Source: Margaritifera margaritifera | Taxonomy: Eukaryota; Mollusca; Bivalvia; Unionida; Margaritiferidae | NCBI GenBank assembly: GCA_029931535.1 | Contig: JAQPZY010001334.1 | Coordinates: 1,798,001-1,862,000 of the forward strand | Reading direction: 5' to 3' | Length of the DNA stretch: 64,000 bases | In this document: one piece after another, positions 59,801-64,000 of the stretch | How positions within the stretch are numbered: the first letter of the stretch is position 1 | Layout of the letters: each line of letters opens with the position of its first letter | Notes under the pieces: model-generated | The model's database searches: none | The model's input: the letters and a program-made list of their open reading frames with translations, nothing else | Told to the model about the DNA's origin: nothing | Position numbers and translations under genes: made by a program

Positions 59801-62034
59801 TTTACATTTTTCTCTCTCATCTACTTCTGGCATATATATATAATACTAATACATTCATAATATTTAAAGTGGCTTTTCTTTATGTGTGCGGTAGAGTTTT
59901 GGAGTTTCTTCATGCTCAATATGTTAACTAAGTGAAACAAATCTGCACTGGCCAACTGAATTGGGCTGTGGAAGTGGGGACAACATGTCTGGGACATGAA
60001 CGAGCTAACCAGTAACAATGTTCATTTCTGAAGCAGCTTTCTTCTGAAGTGCGTGTCTCTTCCGAATGAGACATTTGTGCGCCGGGCAGCTATCCTGATT
60101 ATTAGGTGTAGTTGTGTAGTCTTTACTCTTATCAAACTCTTACAAATACAACAACAGAATCTCTAATTAATATGCAGCCAAGAAAATTAATTATATAGCC
60201 AATGATGTCAGTATGGCAGCACACGAGTACATACCATCTGTGACATTTCCTGAGGAGAGAATTGCTGGATCATAGGCTCCTACAAGATCATTAGCCTTGG
60301 AGGACATAGTGGAGTTAGGGCACCAGTCTGAAACACACGTATGGTGTTTTAATTCCATTAAATGGCGTCTAGAACTGGGAGTTTTAATACTTTTTACAAA
60401 ATGTCAAGATTCTGTGTCAAAGTACTCAGTTAAATACTCTAATATAATAAACTCCCATAAATGTAATAGCAGTAACAGAAATATAATTTTAAATTCCAAA
60501 CAAACCAGACCTATTAGTGATAGGTACATTGCAATGGGCTCTGCTCACTAAAATTTACTCTGTATGGCCTGAAATGGGAATTTTTGCTGGAAACAAGAGA
60601 AAGAGAAGATGGGCAATCTGGGGCCAGGACTCCTCTAAATATTAATGACATGGAATGCTTTGATATCCAACTCCTGCAAGGCTTCATCAATACAAGCAAC
60701 ATCCCATGTAAAGATATGTAGCTGATCAACAAGGATCATAACTCTGTCCAAAATGGAGCAGATGAGACAAAACCCATAATAGGCACATCTAGGTCTACAA
60801 GACAATATTCTAACCAAATTCCATCAGAGTATGTTAAATAGTTCTCGTGCTATACTGACTGCAAACAACATTCCAAATTTCCATGTGAATACAAGAATTT
60901 GCTTGACAAGGCCCATAACTCTGTCCTAAGTGGATCAGACAGGACAAAAACCATAAATGGCACATCAAGGTTTATGAAACAGTGCTCATATACAAATTGC
61001 ATCTTAACATGTTGAATGGTTCTTGATATATGCCAGTTACAAACAACATCCCAAGTGAAGATATGAATTGTCCTGGGTCTTATTAGCTCAATGTGGGACT
61101 CTAATAAATTCTTTTAAATGAAGTAGCATTTCCCATAAATATGATAAACTGTCTGAACTCTTTTGATAAGCACCTACCATAAATGTAATGACATTGACTT
61201 GAAATGAAAAAGTTTGAACTGAACTTGACTCAGATATTCTTAAAGTCCATGGAAATGGTACACACTGAGGCAGAGAAGAATGCCATCGTTGTCCAGATCT
61301 CAATGTTTGATTAATCGTAACCAACACTATGTCCCCCAAATGTCTGAGATACATTTACTAATAGACTTATCTGAACTACTGACTACCTGCACCACTGTCA
61401 TTTCCACTAAGTATGGATCATCAAGTTTCTAATATACAATGCACTCAACATATGACAATTATGGTGATCAAATACAAACAATTGTCTAAAAGTAATTAGT
61501 TTATCTCACCAAAGCATTAAGAAAGACTTTTTTTTTTTTTACAAGGATAAGATTTCTAATCAGTTCAAACACAAAATACAGACACAAACCTTTGAAAGTA
61601 CTACACAATTTCTGCATTTGTTTCACCTGTTAACTGCACTTCAAATGTGTCCGATTTCTTCACTGAGAACCAAGAGAAATGAAATTCTTCCACTCTGAGT
61701 AACACAGGGGATTTATGATGACAAACAGAAAATCTATATTCTGCCATTATCTACCTGTAAAATTAAAATTAAAACATAAATACTGTGCTGCTGTATTAAA
61801 TTCTACAATTAGAATTTATTCATGTCAGAGACAAGGAAACAAGGCTCAAAACAACAGCAATCAATTATATGTAGAAGCAAAAAGACCCTTACTCTTCTGA
61901 CTGTGGCTATTATGTGTTGTGTTTCTCCGAGTGTGTTCTGTGCTAGAGTATGGTGGGGCACCAAAGCTGATGTTGATATTGGGTAGAAGTGCTCTTAAAC
62001 CTTCTTGCCAATCTTTTAAGTTAACAACATCATT
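38700..62034 (-). CDS. CNOT4: CNOT4 (NOT4 E3 ubiquitin ligase), 3' part of gene (four exons, partial)
   Basis: Four - strand exons join in phase: 62034-61893, 60327-60235, 46486-46364 and 38809-38700, giving about 155 residues and a TAA. CNOT4 is a RING-type E3 ligase with RING, RRM and zinc-finger domains at its N terminus, linked to the CCR4-NOT deadenylase and translational quality control. Those domains lie right of the window. What is here is the conserved C-terminal tail: DWQEGLRALLPNINISFG, then a YDPAILSSGN segment, then DDSPYWLKSINQLTE, then NPPPGFQTHIRPT and a short end. The human tail has the same blocks in the same order (LRALLPNININFG, DPAIITG, DDNPPHWLKSLQALTE, PPPGFQTAFRP). Introns are 1565, 13748 and 7554 bp, all GT/AG, packed with repeats. 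Confidence 0.94.
39130..39650. repeat. Iterated repeat, two units, in CNOT4 last intron
   Basis: Two ~165-bp units with CAAATTCTGT, AGCCTCTGAGCTTAGCAAGG / AAAGGCTTCTATGCTGGGTC and ATTTTTAGTA words. A left-end-like stretch AACAAGAAGCCCAAGATCACTCACCTGAC begins at 39135; I give it here only as two parts, AACAAGAAGCCC and TCACTCACCTGAC. Confidence 0.5.
40090..40140 (+). repeat. Pearl-type left-end fragment
   Basis: GGTCCAAATGGACCTGATAT followed by CGCTCACCTGG matches the ends at 51265 and 62360 (GAGGCCCATGTGGACCTGAT, CACTCACCT). Confidence 0.5.
40322..41706. mobile_element. Non-autonomous DNA transposon with ~300-bp inverted arms (hAT-like ends)
   Basis: The left end is CAGGGCTCGAATTTAAC and the right end TAATTTCGAGCCCAG, inverted. 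The arms stay similar for about 300 bp: AAAGACTTGACTTCAGC, GATGTTCTG, AAATATTAGCATCAGAAGAT, AAGGTGCGTT, GAAGCCATC and CCAATTATGG occur on the left (40326-40630), and their complements in mirrored order on the right (41395-41703). CAGGG...C ends and a possible shared TGTAT flank suggest hAT, but no clean 8-bp target duplication is seen. No transposase. It lies in the CNOT4 last intron. Confidence 0.75.
41035..41165 (+). repeat. tRNA-derived SINE, copy S5, nested in the inverted-arm transposon
   Basis: TGTGGTCAAGTGGCACATGT (A box), TTGACTTTGGAACACGAGGT and GTCGGGAGTTTGCGCCC (degenerate B box) keep the order and spacing of a Ser/Leu-type tRNA 5' half, followed by a non-tRNA tail (GACGCTATGTCTAAGACAG). 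Confidence 0.6.
41800..42520 (+). repeat. Family D iterated repeat, block D1 (CNOT4 intron)
   Basis: Units of about 150 bp with CAAGTTTGATCAAAATTGGC, TCAGCTGTTCTGGA, TAGGTTTTCCATATGGTTG and ATGGAAGCCAC, in two alternating subtypes (TGGAAGCCACAGGACTGC and GGTAGCCACACAGTTCC). Units at 41880 and 42150 and those at 42000 and 42290 are the closest pairs, so the array repeats as a dimer of ~270-290 bp. Confidence 0.82.
42520..42890 (+). repeat. Dispersed repeat M, copy 2, inserted within family D
   Basis: Same order of words as 8635-8975, and family D resumes at 42890, so M appears inserted in a D array. It contains the G-rich run at 42750-42782. Confidence 0.7.
42750..42782 (+). other. G-rich tract, G-quadruplex potential
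   Basis: GTGTGTGTG followed by runs of 7, 6 and 6 G separated by single T or GT. On the + strand, which is the template strand of CNOT4. Confidence 0.6.
42890..43930 (+). repeat. Family D iterated repeat, block D2 (CNOT4 intron)
   Basis: Six or seven diverged ~150-bp units continuing D1 after repeat M: CCAAGTTTGATCAAAACTGG, AAGCTGAAA(A)TAGGTTTTCC, GGTTGCTATGG and AGCCAC. More diverged than D1. Confidence 0.78.
43983..44170 (+). repeat. tRNA-derived SINE, copy S2, most complete
   Basis: A box ACGGCTCAGTGGTTAGTGTG, B box GCAGGTTCAAATCTTACC, body GTCACTGGGCAAGACACTTT and CCAATTGCCTCAGCTCTAAA, tail GTGTTGCTGTGCCGTAAAAA. Copies S1 and S3 preserve different parts of this order. Confidence 0.78.
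44335..44965. mobile_element. piggyBac-like MITE, twin 1
   Basis: 631 bp bounded by TTAACTCATTAACCCCTGG and its exact reverse complement CCAGGGGTTAATGAGTTAA. TTAA at both outer edges and again before CCCC fits the piggyBac TTAA rule. The interior has a 26-T run and no transposase. Nearly identical to 45097-45725. Confidence 0.8.
45097..45725. mobile_element. piggyBac-like MITE, twin 2
   Basis: 629 bp, same termini and same orientation as twin 1, 131 bp downstream of it. Differences are few: length of the T run, a one-base insertion, and isolated substitutions such as AAGTCGAC/AAGCCGAC and GTGGTGCC/GTGGCGCC. Confidence 0.82.
45860..46357 (+). repeat. Family B iterated repeat ending next to CNOT4 exon 46364-46486
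   Basis: Units with CAGTAACTTTGACCTTCGAA and AGTCACAGTCTCC... , then CCCCAAGTGCAAG, AAAGTTTGGTAATGGTAGAT and a terminal module ACACTATAACATGATACGC, CTTATGGCAGACATATAATA. The same terminal module is at 57735-57775. A LINE fragment is inserted at 45985-46125. The module stops just before the splice donor at 46363-46358. Confidence 0.72.
45985..46125 (-). pseudogene. LINE RNase H-like tail fragment
   Basis: The - strand reads KCIPCKCPLTVEHILVECVD, the Cys-rich end found in some LINE ORF2 proteins (C-x-x-C-x-x-x-x-T-x-x-H-I-L-x-x-C). A sister fragment is at 57985-58350. Confidence 0.6.
46364..46486 (-). CDS. CNOT4: CNOT4 penultimate exon (WLKS block)
   Basis: Acceptor ATTTGCAG, then GT completing a Gly codon with G of the previous exon; 123 bp. 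It reads SVLSDDSPYWLKSINQLTET, then ENTSGPNHRLPFSAQQFPLR plus one base, with donor GTAAGC at 46363-46358. DDSPYWLKSINQLTE matches the conserved human DDNPPHWLKSLQALTE. An unspliced reading would continue SKPSYYMSAIRRS from the repeat next door. Confidence 0.93.
46590..46770 (+). repeat. Family H iterated repeat, one unit
   Basis: AGTTCAAAAGTTTAGAC, GGCTTGAAAGTCCAAGTCAT, CTACAAATGCATATACC and TTGTGCAATCTTGCTAACAA match units at 47.8-48.3 kb. Confidence 0.6.
47540..47700 (+). repeat. Possible pearl-type terminal module
   Basis: ACAGATGGACGAACAGGACC, CCTCTCCCCACCGCCAGCAG and TGGGAGCATACAAAATAG read like the end of an iterated element, but no second copy was found in the window. Confidence 0.3.
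47820..48335 (+). repeat. Family H iterated repeat, three units (CNOT4 intron)
   Basis: Units of about 165 bp with AAGTTCAAAAA..., AATGTGTAAAA, GTAATCAAGTCATCTACATG, GCATACAAATA, CTCAAGTGGTTTTTGC and CAATCT. The same words in the same order at 46.6 kb. Confidence 0.72.
48903..48990 (+). repeat. Weak tRNA-like (SINE) relic
   Basis: GATGACCTAGTTGGCACTGC (A-box-like) and CGTTTCGAGTCCTGTC (B-box-like) at tRNA spacing. Only one copy seen. Confidence 0.4.
49100..49385 (+). repeat. Iterated repeat, two units of ~140 bp
   Basis: AAGTAAGTCACTTTGAAGTA / AAGAGTAGGTCACTGTGATC, CATCAAGTTTCATGACTGTA, TATATAAC and GAGCTAAATGCAA recur at 49131-49250 and 49261-49380. Confidence 0.7.
49590..50967 (-). repeat. 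Family A iterated repeat, copy A3 (CNOT4 intron)
   Basis: Longest copy of family A, inverted relative to A1 and A2. It has the right module at 49665-49790, seven or eight ~165-bp units with CACCATTTTCATTTAGGACC, AAGAAGTCTTT and AACAAGATTTTCAAGATGGC, and the left module to TGACCAGTAGAGCTAATT at about 50967. The 154-residue - strand ORF over it is repeat translation, not a gene. Confidence 0.85.
51265..53440 (+). repeat. Family E iterated repeat, element E1 (CNOT4 intron)
   Basis: A left module at 51265-51540 (AACAAGAGGCCCAAGTGTGC, ATCGTGCACCTGGC, CCATTTCACTAAGCAGACTT, TTAATATGCAGTCTCTTGCT) matches 62360-62600. Iterated units resume at about 52570-53370: GATCTTGATGATATAAGCC, CCAAGTTTGATCAAAA, AGCCAATCAGATGCAAGATC, CTCATTAATATG. 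The end has GAGAGCCAGGTGACTAAAAA, inverted to the left ACCTGGC. The stretch 51540-52570 between is unassigned AT-rich sequence, with two copies of a GTGTGCATCAGAGA word at 51946 and 52070. Confidence 0.75.
53670..53960 (+). repeat. Iterated repeat, two units (CCAAGTTTCATGAAAATATC type)
   Basis: CCAAGTTTCATGAAAATATC / CCAAATTTCATGAAGACATC, then GGAGATATTCTTCAGACAAG / GGAGATATAAGTAAACAAAA and GTGTGATGGGCAGA / GTGTGACAGACAGA recur about 180 bp apart. Confidence 0.65.
53985..54910 (+). mobile_element. Family F copy F2 (Tc1-like derivative, CNOT4 intron)
   Basis: Starts near CCCATTGTCATGATAGCTGC and follows F1 through GAAGCTACACTCACTTCAGA, TTTCACTTTGCTAATGAA, GCATGGTACATGTTT, AATTTCTTCATGCTTAAAAT and GTGAATAATTACAA. 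SINE S4 is inserted at 54452-54600. No right terminus recognised. Confidence 0.6.
54452..54600 (+). repeat. tRNA-Met-like SINE, copy S4
   Basis: GGCTGCAGTAGATCAGTTGG, TAGAGCATCGGACTCATAAT and GGGTTCGATACCAGCC form a tRNA-like head whose anticodon loop CTCATAA would give CAT (Met). The T stem mispairs and no 3' acceptor strand complements GGCTGCA, so it is a SINE head and not a tRNA gene. A body (CTTGGGAAAGGTACTTGGC) and A-rich tail follow. Confidence 0.72.
55330..55660 (+). repeat. Family B iterated repeat, two to three units (CNOT4 intron)
   Basis: CCACGACTGTGACCTTTTAC, AAGTGCAAGCCATCCATAAA, GTTTGGTCAAAG, CCAAATCAATAGGTATCTTC and CAAGCCCTCCACAAACTTTG. It is split from 57232 by the element at 55662-57231; unit words continue across, so the element inserted into a B array. 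Confidence 0.7.
55662..57231. mobile_element. Non-autonomous DNA transposon inserted in family B
   Basis: The left end CTGTATATACTCACTTTTAA, GTCAA and the right end CGACTTATAATCGAGCATAT, ATGG are inverted imperfect copies. Removing it rejoins two family B stretches (TTGGTA at 55657 and GGAAACTGTTGATAGTGGGA at 57230), as expected for an insertion. The interior has an internal duplication at 56205-56450 (TTGTAAAGGCAGCACTC / TTGTAAAGGCACCACCC, GAGCTGCGAATTC / GAGCTGCAAGTTT, AGTGCCAAGTA). No transposase; length about 1.57 kb. Confidence 0.6.
57184..57208 (+). repeat. A10/G14 homopolymer junction
   Basis: A run of A followed by about 14 G, just inside the right end of the transposon. Confidence 0.85.
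57232..57778 (+). repeat. Family B iterated repeat with perfect DR1 motif (CNOT4 intron)
   Basis: Three units: TTCTTTCAGACATAGTTACC, a TGACCTTTGACCT at 57299-57311, CAAAGTTTGGCAACTGTAGA, then terminal module ACATGATACAGGC, CTTATGGCAGACATATAAA at 57735-57778. Confidence 0.78.
57985..58350 (-). pseudogene. LINE ORF2 C-terminal (RNase H-like tail) relic
   Basis: Reading the - strand from about 58350: a Cys-rich CIPCQCPLTVEYILVECVNF, then VRQKYLDLKCLKKLYEDVQP and ILDCLRKCGLYNKF. Such a C-x-x-C-x-x-x-T-x-x-x-I-L-x-x-C stretch followed by a Y-x-x-x-x-x-L-x-x-L-F helix and a final GLY(N/Y)K(I/F) is a common end of LINE polymerases. A short sister copy is at 45985-46125. Upstream domains are absent. 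Confidence 0.65.
58380..59150 (-). repeat. Family C iterated repeat, copy C2 (CNOT4 intron)
   Basis: Inverted relative to C1: AGGTGAAAT(A/G)(T/G)GGTCCAAGATAC, GAGGGTGTAA(T/C)(G/A)AA, ACCAATTTTCATAACTGTAG, AAGTCACTCAAGCATGAA. Four units, ending in a CAAATGAATGAATGAATAAA tetranucleotide run at about 59087. Confidence 0.78.
59870..60115 (-). mobile_element. Family F copy F3, inverted, next to CNOT4 exon
   Basis: Reads on the - strand as AATCAGGATAGCTGCCCGGC, then CTTCAGAAGAAAGCTGC, CCAACTGAA..., GTTTCACTTAGTTAAC, the order seen at 53985-54240. Its terminus lies about 120 bp from the exon ending at 60235. Confidence 0.6.
60235..60327 (-). CDS. CNOT4: CNOT4 exon (DPAI block)
   Basis: Acceptor GTGTTTCAG ends at 60328 and donor GTATGT starts at 60234; 93 bp. 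AC completes an Asn codon with A of the previous exon, then WCPNSTMSSKANDLVGAYDP, AILSSGNVTD and one base. The YDPAI segment aligns to DPAIITG in human CNOT4. Only one of three frames is open, and it is the one demanded by both neighbours. Confidence 0.9.
60640..61080. repeat. Iterated repeat, two to three units of ~180 bp (CNOT4 intron)
   Basis: ACAAGGATCATAACTCTGTC / ACAAGGCCCATAACTCTGTC, GAGCAGATGAGACAAAACCC / GATCAGACAGGACAAAAACC, GGCACATC(T/A)AGGT and CAAACAACATCCCAAG recur. Confidence 0.7.
61893..62034 (-). CDS. CNOT4: CNOT4 exon (LRALLPNIN block)
   Basis: Acceptor CTCTTTGCAG ends at 62035 and donor GTAAGG starts at 61892; 142 bp, phase 0 in and one base over. It reads NDVVNLKDWQEGLRALLPNI, NISFGAPPYSSTEHTRRNTT, HNSHSQK. 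LRALLPNINISFG is the most conserved word and is nearly identical in human CNOT4. Upstream exons (RING, RRM, zinc finger) lie beyond 64000. Confidence 0.94.
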
Positions 62035-62349
62035 CTGCAAAGAGAACAAAATGAATATTACACCAACAACCTAACCTGATAATAAATCAAGTGTCCTTCC
62101 AGCCTCATGCAATCATATTCAATATTGAGGTTCTTAAAAAAATGAATGAACTGAATTTCATGAAGAAAATACATCTCCTGTTCCATCCAAATATATTTCA
62201 ATAAGATACCCAAGTTGTGTTACTATTATGACTTTAATTTCTAGTGTTTATTAAACATCTGAAATCTGAACATGGATACAAACATTGAAAGCATAATACT
62301 GCATATTAAAACCATCACAAAGTTAATACAACAGCGAAATTCATTATAA

Positions 62350-63790
62350 TCCTAACACGAGGCCCATGTGGACCTGATGTCACTCACCTACTTATGAAAC
62401 TTAACAGATGACCATTTCACTAAGCAGATTATGTAGCACTGTAAGAACATGACAATACATAAACTCACCCCAAACTTTATATCATGTTGATTTTACCTAT
62501 TTTTCTCTCTCCTGACAAAAATCCTTTCTAAAAATACAGGCTTAATTAATATGCATAGTCTCTAACTCAAAACTGAATTCATCCAAGATCCTAACGATAT
62601 AAACTTACTCACCAGGTTTTATAGAAATTCGATAAGAAATATATCCTCTAAATCAAGATATGTAACAAACTCAGCCAAAAAGATGCAAGATCATCTCATT
62701 AATATGTGCTGGTCTCATTTATTATAGAACCCATCAAAGACAATGATAATATAAGCTTAATCACCAAATCAGAGCAAAATCTGATTAAAAATTTGGTATC
62801 CATAATGGTAAAAAGCTCAGCCAATCAAATACAAGATTACCTCATAAATATGCATAGAACTTGCTCATTATCAAAATCATCCAACATTTTAATACTTCGA
62901 GTTCGATCAAAATCTATCAGAAATATGGTTGTTAGTGTGTTGACAAGCACAGCCAATAAGACAAAAGATCAGATCATTAATATGAATACATCTTGCTCAA
63001 AATCATACTCAACCAAAATCTTAATGATATAAGCCTATTTAAATAGTCTGATCAAAATCCTAACAAAAATACAGTCTCTAGAGTAACTAAAACCTCAATC
63101 AGATGAAAGATCACCTCATAAATATGCATTGGTCTTGCTCATAATAAAACTCCACCAACATCTTGCCTATTACCAAGTTTGATTAAAATCAAGGCTGAAA
63201 TACCATCTCACAAGTGATGAGGAGCTACGCCAATCAGATACAAGATCATTTCATTAATATGTGAAGTTTTCGCTCACAATAAAATTCATCAGATATCTTG
63301 ACCTGGCCTATTTACTAAGTCTGATAAAAATCTGTTCAGATATAGAGTCACTAAAGCACTGACAAAGCTGACCAATCGGATGTAAGTTCAACTTGTTTAA
63401 ATGCAACAATCTTGCTCATAAGTGATCTCATGCAAGATCTTGATCACATAAACCTATATTGCAAGTATTATCAAAACTGGACCTGAAATATGGTTTTCAC
63501 AAGCTCATCCAAGCAAATGCATGACCTCATTAATATGTATGGATCTAGCTCATTATTGAACTTGTATGAAATCTTGATGATATATATTCCAAGTCTGATT
63601 CAAATCAGATCAGAAATACAGCCTCCAAAGTGATAACATAGCAATTGTTGAGATGCATGATGGATCAGAAACATGGCTTCTAGAGTAGTAACAAACTCGG
63701 CCAATCAGAGGCAAGATCACCTCATTAACATGGACAAATCTCATTTATGAACAAACTTATTCAAGATCTTGATGAAATAAGCGTATATGA
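62350..63790 (+). repeat. Family E iterated repeat, element E2 (CNOT4 intron)
   Basis: Left module ACGAGGCCCATGTGGACCTG, TGTCACTCACCT, ACCATTTCACTAAGCAGATT at 62355-62440, then seven or eight ~165-bp units: AAGATCTTGATGATAT, CCAAGTCTGATTCAAATCAG, AGCCAATCAGA, CAAGATCACCTCATTAATATG. It runs straight into family A copy A4. Confidence 0.8.
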
Positions 63791-63794
63791 TCAC

Positions 63795-64000
63795 CACAGT
63801 GGTAACCAGAGTCGCTCGAAGGGGCTGACAATAAACTGGCTGAAAATAATTTCCAGGAAATCAAGATTAGACAATTTCTTCCTTTCAATTGCGGAGTGTA
63901 GAAACCATCTCTGATATTCTCCAGAGACAACAAGATTTTCAAATTAGCTGCTGTGGTGGACATACAAGATGTCAGCATGTCATCATTTTCATTTAGAACC
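63795..64000 (-). repeat. Family A iterated repeat, copy A4, cut by window edge
   Basis: Right module (TTTCCAGGAAATCAAGATTA, GACAATTTCTTCCTTTCAAT, ATCTCTGATATTCT) and start of the first unit (AACAAGATTTTCAAATTAGC, CATCATTTTCATTTAGAACC), matching 49690-49840. Confidence 0.8.

Noticed and set aside
62035..64000. Further CNOT4 exons (upstream, - strand)
   Set aside because: The stretch is family E and A repeat; no open segment with splice sites and CNOT4-like content was seen.

Overview
This is a eukaryotic, AT-rich, repeat-laden genomic window. It looks like a marine mollusc, most likely a bivalve. The evidence is small exons with GT/AG introns, two conserved metazoan genes, a Ty3/gypsy element with integrase upstream of reverse transcriptase, tRNA-derived SINEs, and many families of iterated ~140-190 bp monomers of the kind described in bivalves as pearl-type elements. 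The species is inferred from repeat style, not proven.

Two host genes are present, both partial and convergent. On the + strand, four exons (9391-9573, 11740-11865, 12805-12862, 15478-15971) give the last ~286 residues of nucleobindin: the second EF-hand, the charged helix after it, and a long Gln-rich tail ending in a stop at 15969-15971. On the - strand, four exons (62034-61893, 60327-60235, 46486-46364, 38809-38700) give the last ~155 residues of CNOT4, the E3 ligase subunit associated with CCR4-NOT. Splice phases match at every junction of both genes. The 5' parts lie outside the window (nucleobindin to the left, CNOT4 to the right). The stop codons are 22.7 kb apart, and I found no further gene between them.

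Layout: 1-2533 is the 3' part of a Gmr1-like Ty3/gypsy element with its 3' LTR. 2.7-4.4 kb is a TTAA-associated segment with a ~190 bp triplication. 5.4-8.0 kb holds a repeat block, a decayed LINE and a pogo-type transposase relic. 9.4-16 kb is the nucleobindin 3' end, with repeats in its introns. 16-38 kb is intergenic, with a 32-bp satellite (21.1-22.4 kb), a 52-bp satellite (26.5-27.4 kb), a 42-bp array (35.5-35.7 kb) and a Tc1-like derivative (36.0-37.8 kb). 38.7-62 kb is CNOT4, whose introns hold long-inverted-repeat, twin piggyBac-like and many pearl-like elements. 62-64 kb is more iterated repeat.

No new operon-like or defence system is visible. The most interesting material is repeat biology: about ten iterated families sharing a short core, a MITE module amplified into an exact 42-bp array, a repeat ending almost on a CNOT4 splice donor, and a dispersed repeat carrying a perfect nuclear-receptor DR1 motif.
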